The translations under genes and the position numbers were made by a program. 64,000 nucleotides of DNA from MWEH01 sp035409945 (GTDB lineage Bacteria > Bacillota > Clostridia > Christensenellales > DTU072), in assembly GCA_035409945.1 (NCBI GenBank), contig DAONQC010000002.1, positions 62,001 to 126,000 on the forward strand, in the 5' to 3' direction. The notes under the pieces are model-generated. The model saw only the letters and a program-made list of their open reading frames with translations. It did no database searches and was not told the origin of the DNA. Of the stretch, positions 1 through 8,340 are shown piece after piece. Numbering within the stretch: position 1 is the stretch's first letter; each line of letters begins with the position of its first letter.

Positions 1-1963
1 CTACAACAACCCTACCGTCATCGCTCTCTACTAATCCGTTATTACACAGATAAACTTTAACGTCGATAATGTTATTATCTTCATCTAACTCTCCATCTGT
101 TTTAATAAAATTCCCTGCTTGATCTAGATATTCACACCTAAAAATCCAACCGCCTTGCATAAAAGCACTTCCAGTATCATCGCTGTACTCAAAGGTTTCA
201 GTTTCTGGTATGTTTTCATAATTAACAGTAAACTTAAGACCAGTTGGATCAAATTTCTGATTTAAGATATATTGCATGCTTGCAGGTTCAGATGTGATGG
301 TTACATTTGCAATTTTTTTAATTACGTAAACTCCAATGCTGGCATTATATTCGCTAATATAGTTATCGCTATATACAACCGTTGCCTGTTTAATCCCTGA
401 TGTATTGTTATCAAACTGGACATTTTCCGCTAGTAACGGTATTCCTACCAAACCTTCTTCAGGCTCGCGGATGGTCCCATTTGTATAAGTTACCTTCATA
501 AATACACCACTTGTATCAAGCTGACCCCCTAAATACACTCCTAAATTATCTATGGGGTTATTATTTGCATCAACAAATTCTATAGAATCTTCACCTAGTG
601 CAAGTGGAAGTATTTGTATTTCATAATCAACTTCTAAAGTTTCAGTAGCTCTTATGGTCCAAGTAACATCGCCTGCATTCTCATATTTTGTTATTTCTTC
701 TCCATCAGCCCAATTTACCATATTCAAAGAAAAAGGTCTTGACTCCGAATACTCACCATTGGAATACACTATTTGATATGTCCAAGCAGAAACATCAATA
801 TTTGTTCCTTGATAAATTGGAGTTTCATTATCGTATATCACAATTCCTTCCGCAACTCTTGGTTTAATATCGAGGGTGATTGTTTTTTTAGAATTTAACA
901 AAACCAAGCCATTTTCTGATGGATACCAAAATGCAACTTCAAATGTTTTCTCCCCAGCTACGGTGTTATTGTAATTTAAAACCTGCACCTTATCATTAGG
1001 TAACGCAACAGTTTCTACAGTGTTATTGTTATACTCAATGCTAACTACGCATCCGTTTAAATCTAAATCAAGATTCTGCTGTTGGCTTGGAGGAGATACT
1101 AATATTTCAAAACGTTTGACATCCCTTTCAGTTACTTTTACCGTAAATTTGGATGTTACTCTGCTGTATGTAAACTTAACTTCACTATTTGCCGTTTGTA
1201 TTGAATTGTTCCAAGATATGATTTCCAAACCAGGTAAAATATTACCCTCTGCATCTATCATATCCATTTCTTCAGAATATCCATTACTGTAGATGACATG
1301 TAATTTTCCACCAGCTAGATTTAAGTCTTCACCGATATAATAGATTTCTTTACTGGGATTGGTTATGACTTCAACAGCAACTACAGTTTTTTCAGCAACT
1401 TGTACGTTAAACTCTCCATGTACTAATTTATCTCCATAGAGATATTCTACTGTAATTATTTGAGATTCTGTCTTTGTAGGGTCAAAACCGCTACACATAT
1501 CTTCAGTTATGGGAATAGTGACAAAACTACCGTCTTCTAGTTCGAGGTACAAAAAGGCATTTTGTAAATTGAGATTTTGTCCTTCTACCAAATTTGAATT
1601 TATTTCCGGCAGGTTAACACGACTTGTTTCAACATCTCTAGCGACAACATTAACTCTGATAGAGGCTGTCCTATCGTTATATGACACAACTAAAAACTGT
1701 TCACCCCACTTACTATTATCAAAACTAGACACCATGTCGGGAGTAATATCAAGAAGCTTCTCGGTGTTATCTTCATAAATGATTCTAAGTTGTGCACCAG
1801 TTAAATCTAATTCTTCACCTTCTTTATATGTAGTTTTGTTGGGAGCATTATATATTTCGATAGTGTCTATGTTGACTTGTTTAGAACATGAAACTAGTAT
1901 ACTCACTGAAACCAATGCAAGTATAACTACTAAAAGCAAAACCAAAAAAATCTTTTTCTTCAT
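1..1963 (-). CDS. Ig-like-repeat surface lipoprotein, C-terminus cut by window edge
   Basis: Probable lipid-anchored, secreted surface protein; its ligand is unknown. Read leftward from the ATG at 1961-1963, the frame is open for 654 codons to the window edge, so the 3' end is missing. The N-terminus is a lysine-rich start, a hydrophobic stretch (about residues 5-22) and a lipobox LVSC with the acceptor cysteine at residue 26. The rest consists of repeated beta-type modules with the motif YxxGExLDLTGAxLxIxY and an aromatic-glycine pair, as in group 3 bacterial Ig-like (Big_3) domains; about seven repeats are visible. It resembles the lipoprotein at 8688-12431 in layout. The Shine-Dalgarno site is weak. 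A sigma-A promoter lies about 210 bp upstream, giving a long leader. The lipoprotein call is firm; the function is not known. Confidence 0.85.
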   Translation of the reverse strand, partial: MKKKIFLVLLLVVILALVSVSILVSCSKQVNIDTIEIYNAPNKTTYKEGEELDLTGAQLRIIYEDNTEKLLDITPDMVSSFDNSKWGEQFLVVSYNDRTASIRVNVVARDVETSRVNLPEINSNLVEGQNLNLQNAFLYLELEDGSFVTIPITEDMCSGFDPTKTESQIITVEYLYGDKLVHGEFNVQVAEKTVVAVEVITNPSKEIYYIGEDLNLAGGKLHVIYSNGYSEEMDMIDAEGNILPGLEIISWNNSIQTANSEVKFTYSRVTSKFTVKVTERDVKRFEILVSPPSQQQNLDLDLNGCVVSIEYNNNTVETVALPNDKVQVLNYNNTVAGEKTFEVAFWYPSENGLVLLNSKKTITLDIKPRVAEGIVIYDNETPIYQGTNIDVSAWTYQIVYSNGEYSESRPFSLNMVNWADGEEITKYENAGDVTWTIRATETLEVDYEIQILPLALGEDSIEFVDANNNPIDNLGVYLGGQLDTSGVFMKVTYTNGTIREPEEGLVGIPLLAENVQFDNNTSGIKQATVVYSDNYISEYNASIGVYVIKKIANVTITSEPASMQYILNQKFDPTGLKFTVNYENIPETETFEYSDDTGSAFMQGGWIFRCEYLDQAGNFIKTDGELDEDNNIIDVKVYLCNNGLVESDDGRVVV

Positions 1964-2009
1964 AACCTGATACACTATCTCTGTAATGAACATATTTTGA
2001 TGCGCAGTT

Positions 2010-2130
2010 CTGTATGTGTGCGCGCGACGCAATTTTTCTACCCCCATCGGGTCTTCGTATGTGCGTAACGCTTTGTTTTTCTACCTTTTCAAGCACAGCC
2101 CTTTTAAATCTCTTGTGCGTACGCATGGCG
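2010..2130 (-). repeat. Degenerate GC-rich repeats in the 5' leader
   Basis: Inside the leader of the lipoprotein gene, a unit beginning TATGTG and continuing through CGC-rich bases to TTTTTCTACC occurs twice about 45 bp apart (starting near 2013 and 2058), with a weaker third at about 2115. These bases are much richer in CG dinucleotides than the surroundings. No coding function is seen. The role is unknown; the units resemble the decayed leader duplications found elsewhere in this window. Confidence 0.5.
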
Positions 2131-2173
2131 CGCTGACGATAGAATTAGTATACACATGCGCATAATTATATAT

Positions 2174-2202
2174 ATTATATACGAACGCGCGTGTAGAGTA
2201 AA
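2174..2202 (-). promoter_or_regulatory. Sigma-A promoter of the lipoprotein gene (CGCGCG in spacer)
   Basis: On the minus strand a TTTACT -35 and a perfect TATAAT -10 are separated by exactly 17 bp, and the spacer carries CGCGCG. The predicted transcript has a leader of about 205 nt before the ATG at 1963. Confidence 0.65.
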
Positions 2203-2365
2203 TCATTAAATCTTGTTAGTTTAGTGAATTTACTTGATTTTTAAGTGCAATTATTCGATTTCCATATTCACAAATATATATTTTCAAACTAAAAGATATT
2301 TAAATCCTTGAATCGCACAGTCTCTATTCCTTCTATTATTCTAAAACTACACTTAGATTTCTTAA

Positions 2366-2393
2366 CAAAAGAGCACTGACTTTCATCAGTGCC
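2366..2393 (-). terminator. Second (distal) copy of the RAYT-gene stem-loop
   Basis: GCACTGA and TCAGTGC form a 7-bp stem with a 6-nt loop, followed on the minus strand by TCTTTTG. It is nearly identical to the stem-loop at 2553-2582 and appears to have been duplicated together with the gene tail. Confidence 0.55.
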
Positions 2394-2552
2394 CCAGTCA
2401 ACTTTTGATATTCAAACTCTTATATGCACCTAACTTTTTGATGTGAGTCACCAGCTTTTATCCTCTGCGTTCATCAAAGTTTCAATATCGTCTTTCTATC
2501 CTAAAGTCTCTACCAGTTCTATTAGCCTAAAACCACCCCTGAATCCATGAAA

Positions 2553-2582
2553 CCAAAAGAGCACTGACTTTTATCAGTGCCC
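2553..2582 (-). terminator. Proximal intrinsic terminator of the RAYT-like gene
   Basis: On the minus strand GCACTGA, a 6-nt loop and TCAGTGC are followed by TCTTTTGG, 27 bp after the stop codon at 2609. The stem is short and the T-tract is interrupted, so it may be a weak terminator. Confidence 0.6.
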
Positions 2583-2608
2583 TAGTTAACTAAAAGATGT
2601 TTAAATTC

Positions 2609-3739
2609 TTATCCGAGTGTTTCCACTCCTTCTACTAGCCTTAAAACATACTCGGGTTCGTGATAGATGCCTAGCTTTTTAATGCAAGTTACAAAGCTAA
2701 TCCCTTTCATATCGCTCATATATCTTATCAAATCAATTAAAAATCCATAGTTAGGATATGCAAGCCCTAATACATTCATTATATAGTCATAGGAGTATCC
2801 AGTACGATTTGACATCACAACTACTACGTCAATTAGCGTAGAACGAGCTTTACTGTTACTAGCAAATTCTATTCCTAAGTTGCTTATTGATTCATCATAG
2901 GTTTGGTCAAATGTCAGTGCTAAATCCACTATGACTTTTATTAGCATTTCATACTTGTTTTCTTCATTTAAATCTAACCTCTTTGCTATATAATCGAAAG
3001 TATATCCCCCTCTTTCGTTTAGCTCAGTTATAGCTCTATGCATAACGTCATTTGGGACTCTATCCCTGTCGTAATAACCATAATCAACCATTATGTTATC
3101 CATTATGACATCAAACTTATCTAATTCCGGAAGGTTGACAAAATCTGCTGGTAAAAATCTAGGACCTTTAGCATGCGCTGCTCCTAAAATAGCATCCCCT
3201 TCATCCATGTCTCCTACCATATAGTAAAATGAGTTTAAGTTAGAAATTCCCGTACCTGGTTTTTCGCTATACGAACTGAAATCATAACTATACGAAGACG
3301 ATAGTCTAGTGGCATAAGGTTGGGAATGAACAATCATGATACTATCGGCCACATCTAAAAGATCTCTCACTCTCTTACTTCTAACTGTTGTTTTAAAAAC
3401 ATAGCCTGCACCCTTGAAATACTTGTTATAGTATTGGGAATACGCGGCGTTTACAGCTTGTATCATACGGGTGTGAGAGACTACCTGTTGGTCAAATGTT
3501 GCTATTACAAAATATGCTCTATTTGTAACCAACGAATATGCCAAAATCTCTACAGGAAATGCTGGTAGAATTGTTCTTATACAGTTAAGATAGTACGCTT
3601 TCGATTCAGGCGTAGGAAATGCAATACTTCCTCTTTTACCGTCAACAACTAATCTGTAGAAAAACGGTTTTGCACTATTTCTAGCACCCACTCTTAAATT
3701 TGGATTTTCCGGTCTTATTTTAAACATTTTTTTAGCCAT
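2609..3739 (-). CDS. RAYT/IS200-like (Y1 transposase fold) protein lacking HUH residues
   Basis: A 376-residue protein whose first 160 residues follow the layout of REP-associated tyrosine transposases. FYRLV at 27-31 fits the first strand. AYSLVTNRAYFVI (67-79) occupies the position of the family's AYxxMPNHVHLLI motif. YSQYYNKYFKGAGYVFKTTV (100-119) matches the conserved YaxyfNxxyxrxGhvFqgr block. YDFSSY (152-157) matches the downstream WSSY block. The two metal-binding histidines of the HUH motif read R and Y here, and the catalytic tyrosine helix is not conserved, so transposase activity is unlikely. The C-terminal half contains three helical repeats with the motif GYxxDYIxxxLGL, possibly DNA-binding. 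The start is supported by GAGGGGG seven bases upstream. A domesticated regulator or DNA-binding protein is inferred. Confidence 0.6.
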   Translation of the reverse strand: MAKKMFKIRPENPNLRVGARNSAKPFFYRLVVDGKRGSIAFPTPESKAYYLNCIRTILPAFPVEILAYSLVTNRAYFVIATFDQQVVSHTRMIQAVNAAYSQYYNKYFKGAGYVFKTTVRSKRVRDLLDVADSIMIVHSQPYATRLSSSYSYDFSSYSEKPGTGISNLNSFYYMVGDMDEGDAILGAAHAKGPRFLPADFVNLPELDKFDVIMDNIMVDYGYYDRDRVPNDVMHRAITELNERGGYTFDYIAKRLDLNEENKYEMLIKVIVDLALTFDQTYDESISNLGIEFASNSKARSTLIDVVVVMSNRTGYSYDYIMNVLGLAYPNYGFLIDLIRYMSDMKGISFVTCIKKLGIYHEPEYVLRLVEGVETLG

Positions 3740-3839
3740 TTTATAGCCCCCTCATTATCTCCTTTTTTATTTTCTTATAGCATTATTCTCATCAATATGA
3801 GAACCTATTTATATTACTTATGTTACCTAAACTTGTATT

Positions 3840-4478
3840 TTATTTCTTTGTTTTTTCCTTGAAAGCTTTTTCAAAAGATTCAATCGTTACCTCTTTATCA
3901 CCAGTTATCTCCATTACTTTTGAGGTGATAAAATCCTTTGCAGCTTTTTCAACTATTCTACAAACTTCTAAAGCCTCTTCTATGCTCTTACCACAGGCTA
4001 CTACACCATGCCCTGCCATTAGACAGGCCTGTCTATCCATTAAAGCCTCAAGGGTATTTTTCGTCAAACCTCCTGTGCTTGGAAGTCCATATTTAGCAAC
4101 TCTAACATCACCACCGACTATATTCTTAATATCGTCATTTATAGCTGGGATCCCTATTCTTGCAGCTGCTAAAGAAGAACACCACATAGAATGAGTGTGT
4201 ATAACGGCTTTAATTTCAGGACGCGTTGCATATATTGAAGAGTGTATCTTTTTTTCTGTTGTAGGCTTATTTTTCCCTTCATATTCTAATGTATTTACAT
4301 TAACCACAACTAAATCTTCAGGAGTCAATAATTCATACGCAAGCCCTTTAGGTGTTACAATCATATGCTCTTCATCTATTCTTACAGAGATATTGCCCCA
4401 AGTGCCCTGCACTAAATTTTCTTTCACTAAAGTGAGACCAGTTTCTATAGCAGTTTTTCTAATATCTTCGTTCATCAT
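3840..4478 (-). CDS. Class II aldolase (L-fuculose-1-phosphate aldolase family)
   Basis: Zinc-dependent cytoplasmic aldolase of 212 residues, expected to cleave a phosphorylated ketose to dihydroxyacetone phosphate and an aldehyde. Visible family features are QGTWGNISVR near the N-terminus (substrate phosphate loop), the catalytic glutamate in TEKKIHSSIY (E75), the zinc histidines of HTHS (H94, H96) and of GHGVV (H157). AAGGAG stands eight bases before the ATG. It is the last gene of a minus-strand operon of aminotransferase, FGGY kinase, aldolase-like protein and this aldolase; only 5 bp separate it from the upstream aldolase-like gene. The kinase would supply the phosphorylated sugar. The exact sugar is not evident. 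Confidence 0.85.
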   Translation of the reverse strand: MMNEDIRKTAIETGLTLVKENLVQGTWGNISVRIDEEHMIVTPKGLAYELLTPEDLVVVNVNTLEYEGKNKPTTEKKIHSSIYATRPEIKAVIHTHSMWCSSLAAARIGIPAINDDIKNIVGGDVRVAKYGLPSTGGLTKNTLEALMDRQACLMAGHGVVACGKSIEEALEVCRIVEKAAKDFITSKVMEITGDKEVTIESFEKAFKEKTKK

Positions 4479-4483
4479 ACTGT

Positions 4484-5119
4484 CTACTCCTTTACATCTT
4501 CCATTAATGCCGCTTGCGTCTGAACGCTATACTTTTTCTTGTATATAAAGTTCATAATTACTGCATCCAATAAACCTATTTTTTTGGGGTTTCCAAGTAT
4601 ACTAGCTTCAACAAACGCCTTAGCGCCCTTTTCTAAAACTAAGGACCCAGTGAATGCTTCTTCTATAGTTCTTCCTAGTGCCAGTGACTTACCAGATTTG
4701 ATTATACAAGCATTTCTACTTCCTTGAACACATGCTAATACATCCATAACTCCAGAGGTCTTTGCTACCTTTGCAGATAGGCCAACTATTTGAGCAAAGT
4801 CATCAAGTAATGCTGGTAGTTTTTTAGCGTTCCTTGCAACTATACCACAATATGGTGCACTATTTAAAATAATAGCATTTCTATCTACTTTATATCCGTA
4901 TATTGCCATGTGAAGTGCTTCATCAGCATCCAGCTCATCTCCTCTTTGTTTGATAATGAAATCACTGTCGGTCAATTTACTTAAGTCTAAGTTAGGCTTA
5001 TTGATTATAAAGCCATCTCTATATCTTTGGCTAATTCTATCACCTTCGCAAGATATATTCTCTCTTGCTAGTTTCTTAGCTGTTTCTATCATTTTTTCAA
5101 TCAGCTTGTTTTTGTTCAT
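4484..5119 (-). CDS. Class II aldolase-like protein without zinc ligands (pseudoenzyme)
   Basis: A 211-residue paralogue of the downstream aldolase with the same overall length and secondary-structure spacing. The zinc motif HTHS is replaced by NSAPYC (86-91) and the GHG motif by KSGKS (141-145), so none of the three zinc histidines remains. The segment DADEALHMAIY (64-74) aligns with the catalytic-glutamate helix and retains E67. The frame is intact, codon use looks like that of its neighbours, and it keeps a good AAGGAG site, so it is not a decaying pseudogene. A regulatory or structural partner for the active aldolase, perhaps as a hetero-oligomer, is inferred. Confidence 0.7.
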   Translation of the reverse strand: MNKNKLIEKMIETAKKLARENISCEGDRISQRYRDGFIINKPNLDLSKLTDSDFIIKQRGDELDADEALHMAIYGYKVDRNAIILNSAPYCGIVARNAKKLPALLDDFAQIVGLSAKVAKTSGVMDVLACVQGSRNACIIKSGKSLALGRTIEEAFTGSLVLEKGAKAFVEASILGNPKKIGLLDAVIMNFIYKKKYSVQTQAALMEDVKE

Positions 5120-5156
5120 CTAGTCTCCTTATTTAGCAGTTAAATTATTTACTGTT

Positions 5157-6674
5157 CTATTCCGTTTTATATGTATTTGCTTTTTTGTATGTTCCTTTCA
5201 AATCATAGTAAATACTTTTGTATGTTTTGAACATCCTATCATATATTTCTGCATTAGCAGGGTTAGGAGTATACACTTTGGCTACTTTTGCAAACTTGTA
5301 TGAATCTTCAAAACTTTTCAGTTCACCTAGCCCTATCATTGCTATAATTGCAGCACCTAATGCACCTGCATTTCTTGGATTTGCAATTACACTAAATTCG
5401 GTTTTAGTAATGTCTGCAATCATTTGCATCCACACCTTATTTAGAGCACCGCCACCAATGATTCTAAATGTCTGACAGGAGAATTTATAATCTTTGGCAA
5501 AGTTTTCTAAAATCCAACGTAAATTAAACCCAATTCCTTCATACACAGCGCGCATAAGATGCTCACGAGTATGGAAAATGCTTATATTAAATAGTGTTGC
5601 TCTAGTTGTAGTTGTACTAACTGGGCATCTTTCACCAAGTAACCAAGGAGTACAAATTAGTCCATCACATCCTGGAGGAATCTTTATGATGTTTTCATTC
5701 ATTTTATCGTAAATTGCATCACCGTATTTTTCTTTTTCCTCTCTGAAAAACTCATCCATAATCCAGTTAATATTAGCACCTGCAGATTCGGTAATTCCAG
5801 TGATTAAATTCATCTCAGGATCTGCACTCTTTATAGCTGCGGCCCCATGACTAAATTTAGTTTTATCCTTACTAGAGGCACAAACCCATGCGGAGGTGCC
5901 TAAATAGATGTGGATATCTCCGTCTCTAGTCATTCCACTACCAATGCAAGCACTCTGCACGTCATCGCACCCGCCAAAAACAGGCGTACCTGGCTCTAAC
6001 CCTAGCTCTTCTGCTGCAACTTCCGTTAACGGACCTACATTGTCAGTAGACTTTACAAGCGGTGGCAGTTTCTTCATATCCAATCCAGTTAATCCAAGTA
6101 CAGACAACCATTGGTTTTTCTTAAGATCTAAACCATATGCAGATCCACCTGATAATTCTGCTACCATATTACCAGTGCATTTCATTTTTAAATACCCATT
6201 GACATCTAAAAAGTATTTCGTTCTTTTGTAAATATCGGGTCTTTCTTCTTTAATCCATATCAGCTTTGCGATAACATCCTTCCCCATTATTGGAGTTCCT
6301 GAAAATATGGAAAATATCTTAGGACCGCCAAGCTTTTTCATAATAGAATCAGCTTGCTTTTGCGCCCTGCCATCCACCCAGGAAATATTGGGGTGTAAAA
6401 CAACACCATCTTTATCTACAGGAATAATTCCCATAGATTGTGTGGCAAAAATAATCCCTTTGACATCTTTTTTGTCGATGCCAGCTTTTATGATTAATTC
6501 CTTAGAACTCGTACATACCCCCGTCCAATAATCTTCTGGATTTTGTTCTGCCCAACCTGGATAAGGATAATGGATATCATAATCAGCTCTAGTTTGCGCT
6601 ATTATTTGTCCTGAAAAATCTACTAGTACTGCTTTGTTCGAACTTGTCCCCATGTCGAATGCAATTACGTACAT
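5157..6674 (-). CDS. FGGY-family carbohydrate kinase (xylulokinase-like)
   Basis: ATP-dependent sugar kinase of 505 residues. The start MYVIAFDMGTSSNKAVLVD is the FGGY N-terminal phosphate-1 loop; WAEQNPEDYW, ISWVDGRA, GCDDVQSACIGSG and the C-terminal IIGGGALNKVWMQMIAD (ATP-binding motif) follow in the usual order. The open frame extends six codons upstream through TTG, but GGTGGAGG lies five bases before the internal ATG at 6674, so that start is chosen. It sits between the aminotransferase and aldolase genes. The family includes xylulo-, fuculo- and rhamnulokinases, so the substrate is unresolved; a class II aldolase partner favours a deoxy-ketose or similar. Confidence 0.85.
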   Translation of the reverse strand: MYVIAFDMGTSSNKAVLVDFSGQIIAQTRADYDIHYPYPGWAEQNPEDYWTGVCTSSKELIIKAGIDKKDVKGIIFATQSMGIIPVDKDGVVLHPNISWVDGRAQKQADSIMKKLGGPKIFSIFSGTPIMGKDVIAKLIWIKEERPDIYKRTKYFLDVNGYLKMKCTGNMVAELSGGSAYGLDLKKNQWLSVLGLTGLDMKKLPPLVKSTDNVGPLTEVAAEELGLEPGTPVFGGCDDVQSACIGSGMTRDGDIHIYLGTSAWVCASSKDKTKFSHGAAAIKSADPEMNLITGITESAGANINWIMDEFFREEKEKYGDAIYDKMNENIIKIPPGCDGLICTPWLLGERCPVSTTTTRATLFNISIFHTREHLMRAVYEGIGFNLRWILENFAKDYKFSCQTFRIIGGGALNKVWMQMIADITKTEFSVIANPRNAGALGAAIIAMIGLGELKSFEDSYKFAKVAKVYTPNPANAEIYDRMFKTYKSIYYDLKGTYKKANTYKTE

Positions 6675-6713
6675 ACTAACCTCCACCAATATGTTTAATA
6701 TTTTCTTTGGCTA

Positions 6714-6742
6714 CGGTAGCCTCTATATGTAAGAGACTACCG
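6714..6742 (-). other. Intercistronic stem-loop between aminotransferase and kinase genes
   Basis: Arms 6714-6724 and 6732-6742 pair over 11 positions with one imperfect pair around a 7-nt loop. No T-tract follows on the minus strand, so it is not an obvious terminator. It lies in the 83-bp gap between the two genes and could affect mRNA processing or stability. Confidence 0.6.
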
Positions 6743-6757
6743 ATTTAAGCCTATTAT

Positions 6758-8290
6758 TTACACTTTTTGTTTTTGATATCTCACTAGGTCTTTTTTATTT
6801 AATCCTCTATCAGTTTCAACAACTGTTGAGAATACCTTATCAAACCTAGATAATGCATCGTCAATCACTTCATCAGTATCTGCAAGTGAAGTATATAGTC
6901 TAGAGCCAGCTAAAGTTACTATCCCATTTGCCATATATGCAGCACCCATAACTTCCATAGAAACCTTTCTTTCTACCATTATGTTTTTGTTTTTGAGCAG
7001 ATTGAGTGCTGAACGCAAGAAACTCATAGATGATGCGTCAAAGCTCATAGCTCCCGTACACTCTAAGTGCACAATACTTCCTTGGCTGTATGCAACAAAT
7101 GGTATCTTGTATTTAGCTATCAGTTTACGCAGTCCTTCAGTCAATCTTTCTCCAGCTTGTCCAGCTTTAACACATGCATTTGTTCTCTCTATCTCTTTTA
7201 TTGTTAGGTATCCAGCATACGAAGATAGTGGGTTTGCGGCCAATGTACCACCTACATATGCACGATGTTTACCTGTTGCAACCCCTGCTGCCATAAGTCC
7301 TGCATATTCTTTCTTTCCACCTACCCCACCGGCTGCGGGATAGCCACCTGCAATGACTTTACCAAATATGGTAAGATCGGGCTCTATTCCAAAATATCCT
7401 TGAGCTCCACCTAGACCTACTCTAAATCCAGTAACAACTTCGTCAAAGATGAATAATGCGCCATACTTATGGGCTAACTTCATCGCCTCTTTATTGTAAT
7501 CAAAGGAAATTGGTCTAGTTCCACTTTCTGGACCTACTGGCTCAACAATAACTGCTGCTGTCCCACCTCTAAATTTATTTTTAAACAGCATTCTCTCTAG
7601 CATATCCAAATCATTTGGTCTAACTTCGTCTGTTAATGATAACACTCTTGCGGGAATTCCATGACTTTCAAGTAGATTTCTACTTCCAGGAATCTTAAGA
7701 CCATAAACCATTTGGTCTGACCAACCATGATACGCTCCACCTACTTTAATTACTCTCTTATGTTTAGTTTCAATCCTTGCAATTCTAAGCGATGCCATTA
7801 CACTTTCAGTTCCAGAGCCTAGCATCCTAAACATTTCAACTGCAGGCATATGTTTATTAATTTCTTTTGCAAGCAAATATTCTGCTTCATGGAGTAGCCC
7901 CGTTACTGGACCACAAGTATCTATGAGTTTTTTAACTTCTTCTCTAACTGGAGCATAATTGGAACCAAGTATTGTTGGTCCTCCAGCTTGCAAAAAGTCA
8001 ATATATTTATTCCCATCTATGTCGTATAAATAAGCACCTTCCGCACGCTCAATAGCTAATGGAAAGGGATAATTGAATGCTAAATTATGTTGCACTCCAC
8101 CGGGGATAAACTTCTTCGCTTCCACTGATAGCGCTTTTGACTTTACACATTTTGTGTCAAAATACTCTTTTACCTTCTCATGTTCTTCTGCGGAAATTTC
8201 AAATATAGGTACCTTTCTTAAATTCTCAAGTTCCTGATTTATTTTTGCTGGGTCTTCCCATCTACTAATACTATAAAGTTGTTCTGCCAT
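6758..8290 (-). CDS. Class III aminotransferase (glutamate-1-semialdehyde aminomutase-like)
   Basis: PLP-dependent enzyme of 510 residues. Family features in order are FIPGGVQHNLAF (61-72), the PLP-phosphate loop GSGTESVMASLRIAR (158-172), HGW in the substrate region, IFDEVVTGFR (281-290) and the Schiff-base lysine in TIFGKVIAGGYPAA (K311), then GGTLAANPLS. It is longer than haem-pathway HemL by about 70 residues at the N-terminus, and no other haem genes are nearby. As the first gene of an operon with FGGY kinase and class II aldolase homologues, it more likely transaminates an amino sugar or aldehyde intermediate in carbon catabolism; that is inference. AGGAGGG four bases before the ATG supports the start. 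Confidence 0.8.
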   Translation of the reverse strand: MAEQLYSISRWEDPAKINQELENLRKVPIFEISAEEHEKVKEYFDTKCVKSKALSVEAKKFIPGGVQHNLAFNYPFPLAIERAEGAYLYDIDGNKYIDFLQAGGPTILGSNYAPVREEVKKLIDTCGPVTGLLHEAEYLLAKEINKHMPAVEMFRMLGSGTESVMASLRIARIETKHKRVIKVGGAYHGWSDQMVYGLKIPGSRNLLESHGIPARVLSLTDEVRPNDLDMLERMLFKNKFRGGTAAVIVEPVGPESGTRPISFDYNKEAMKLAHKYGALFIFDEVVTGFRVGLGGAQGYFGIEPDLTIFGKVIAGGYPAAGGVGGKKEYAGLMAAGVATGKHRAYVGGTLAANPLSSYAGYLTIKEIERTNACVKAGQAGERLTEGLRKLIAKYKIPFVAYSQGSIVHLECTGAMSFDASSMSFLRSALNLLKNKNIMVERKVSMEVMGAAYMANGIVTLAGSRLYTSLADTDEVIDDALSRFDKVFSTVVETDRGLNKKDLVRYQKQKV

Positions 8291-8340
8291 TTTTCCCTCC
8301 TTGCAAATTCTTTATATTTTTTATTTGTATTTATTTTTTT

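Larger units (their letters stand above)
2280..2608 (-). repeat. Decayed tandem copies of the 3' end of the RAYT-like gene
   Basis: Downstream of the stop at 2609, the final 25 or so codons of the neighbouring gene reappear in degenerate form near 2290-2365 and 2480-2545, each beside a copy of the same stem-loop (2373-2392 and 2561-2580). Shared landmarks with the gene tail are the AAAGATNTTTAAATNCTT block, the TCTATTAG/TCTACTAG plus CCTAAAAC block and the CTTTTTNATG block. No open frame survives. This is one instance of the tail-duplication pattern seen across the window. Confidence 0.65.

Noticed and set aside
1881..2126. An 81-codon minus-strand open frame overlapping the lipoprotein start
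   Set aside because: It overlaps the signal-peptide region of the real gene in another frame and lies in the repeated, CG-rich leader; it has no good SD.
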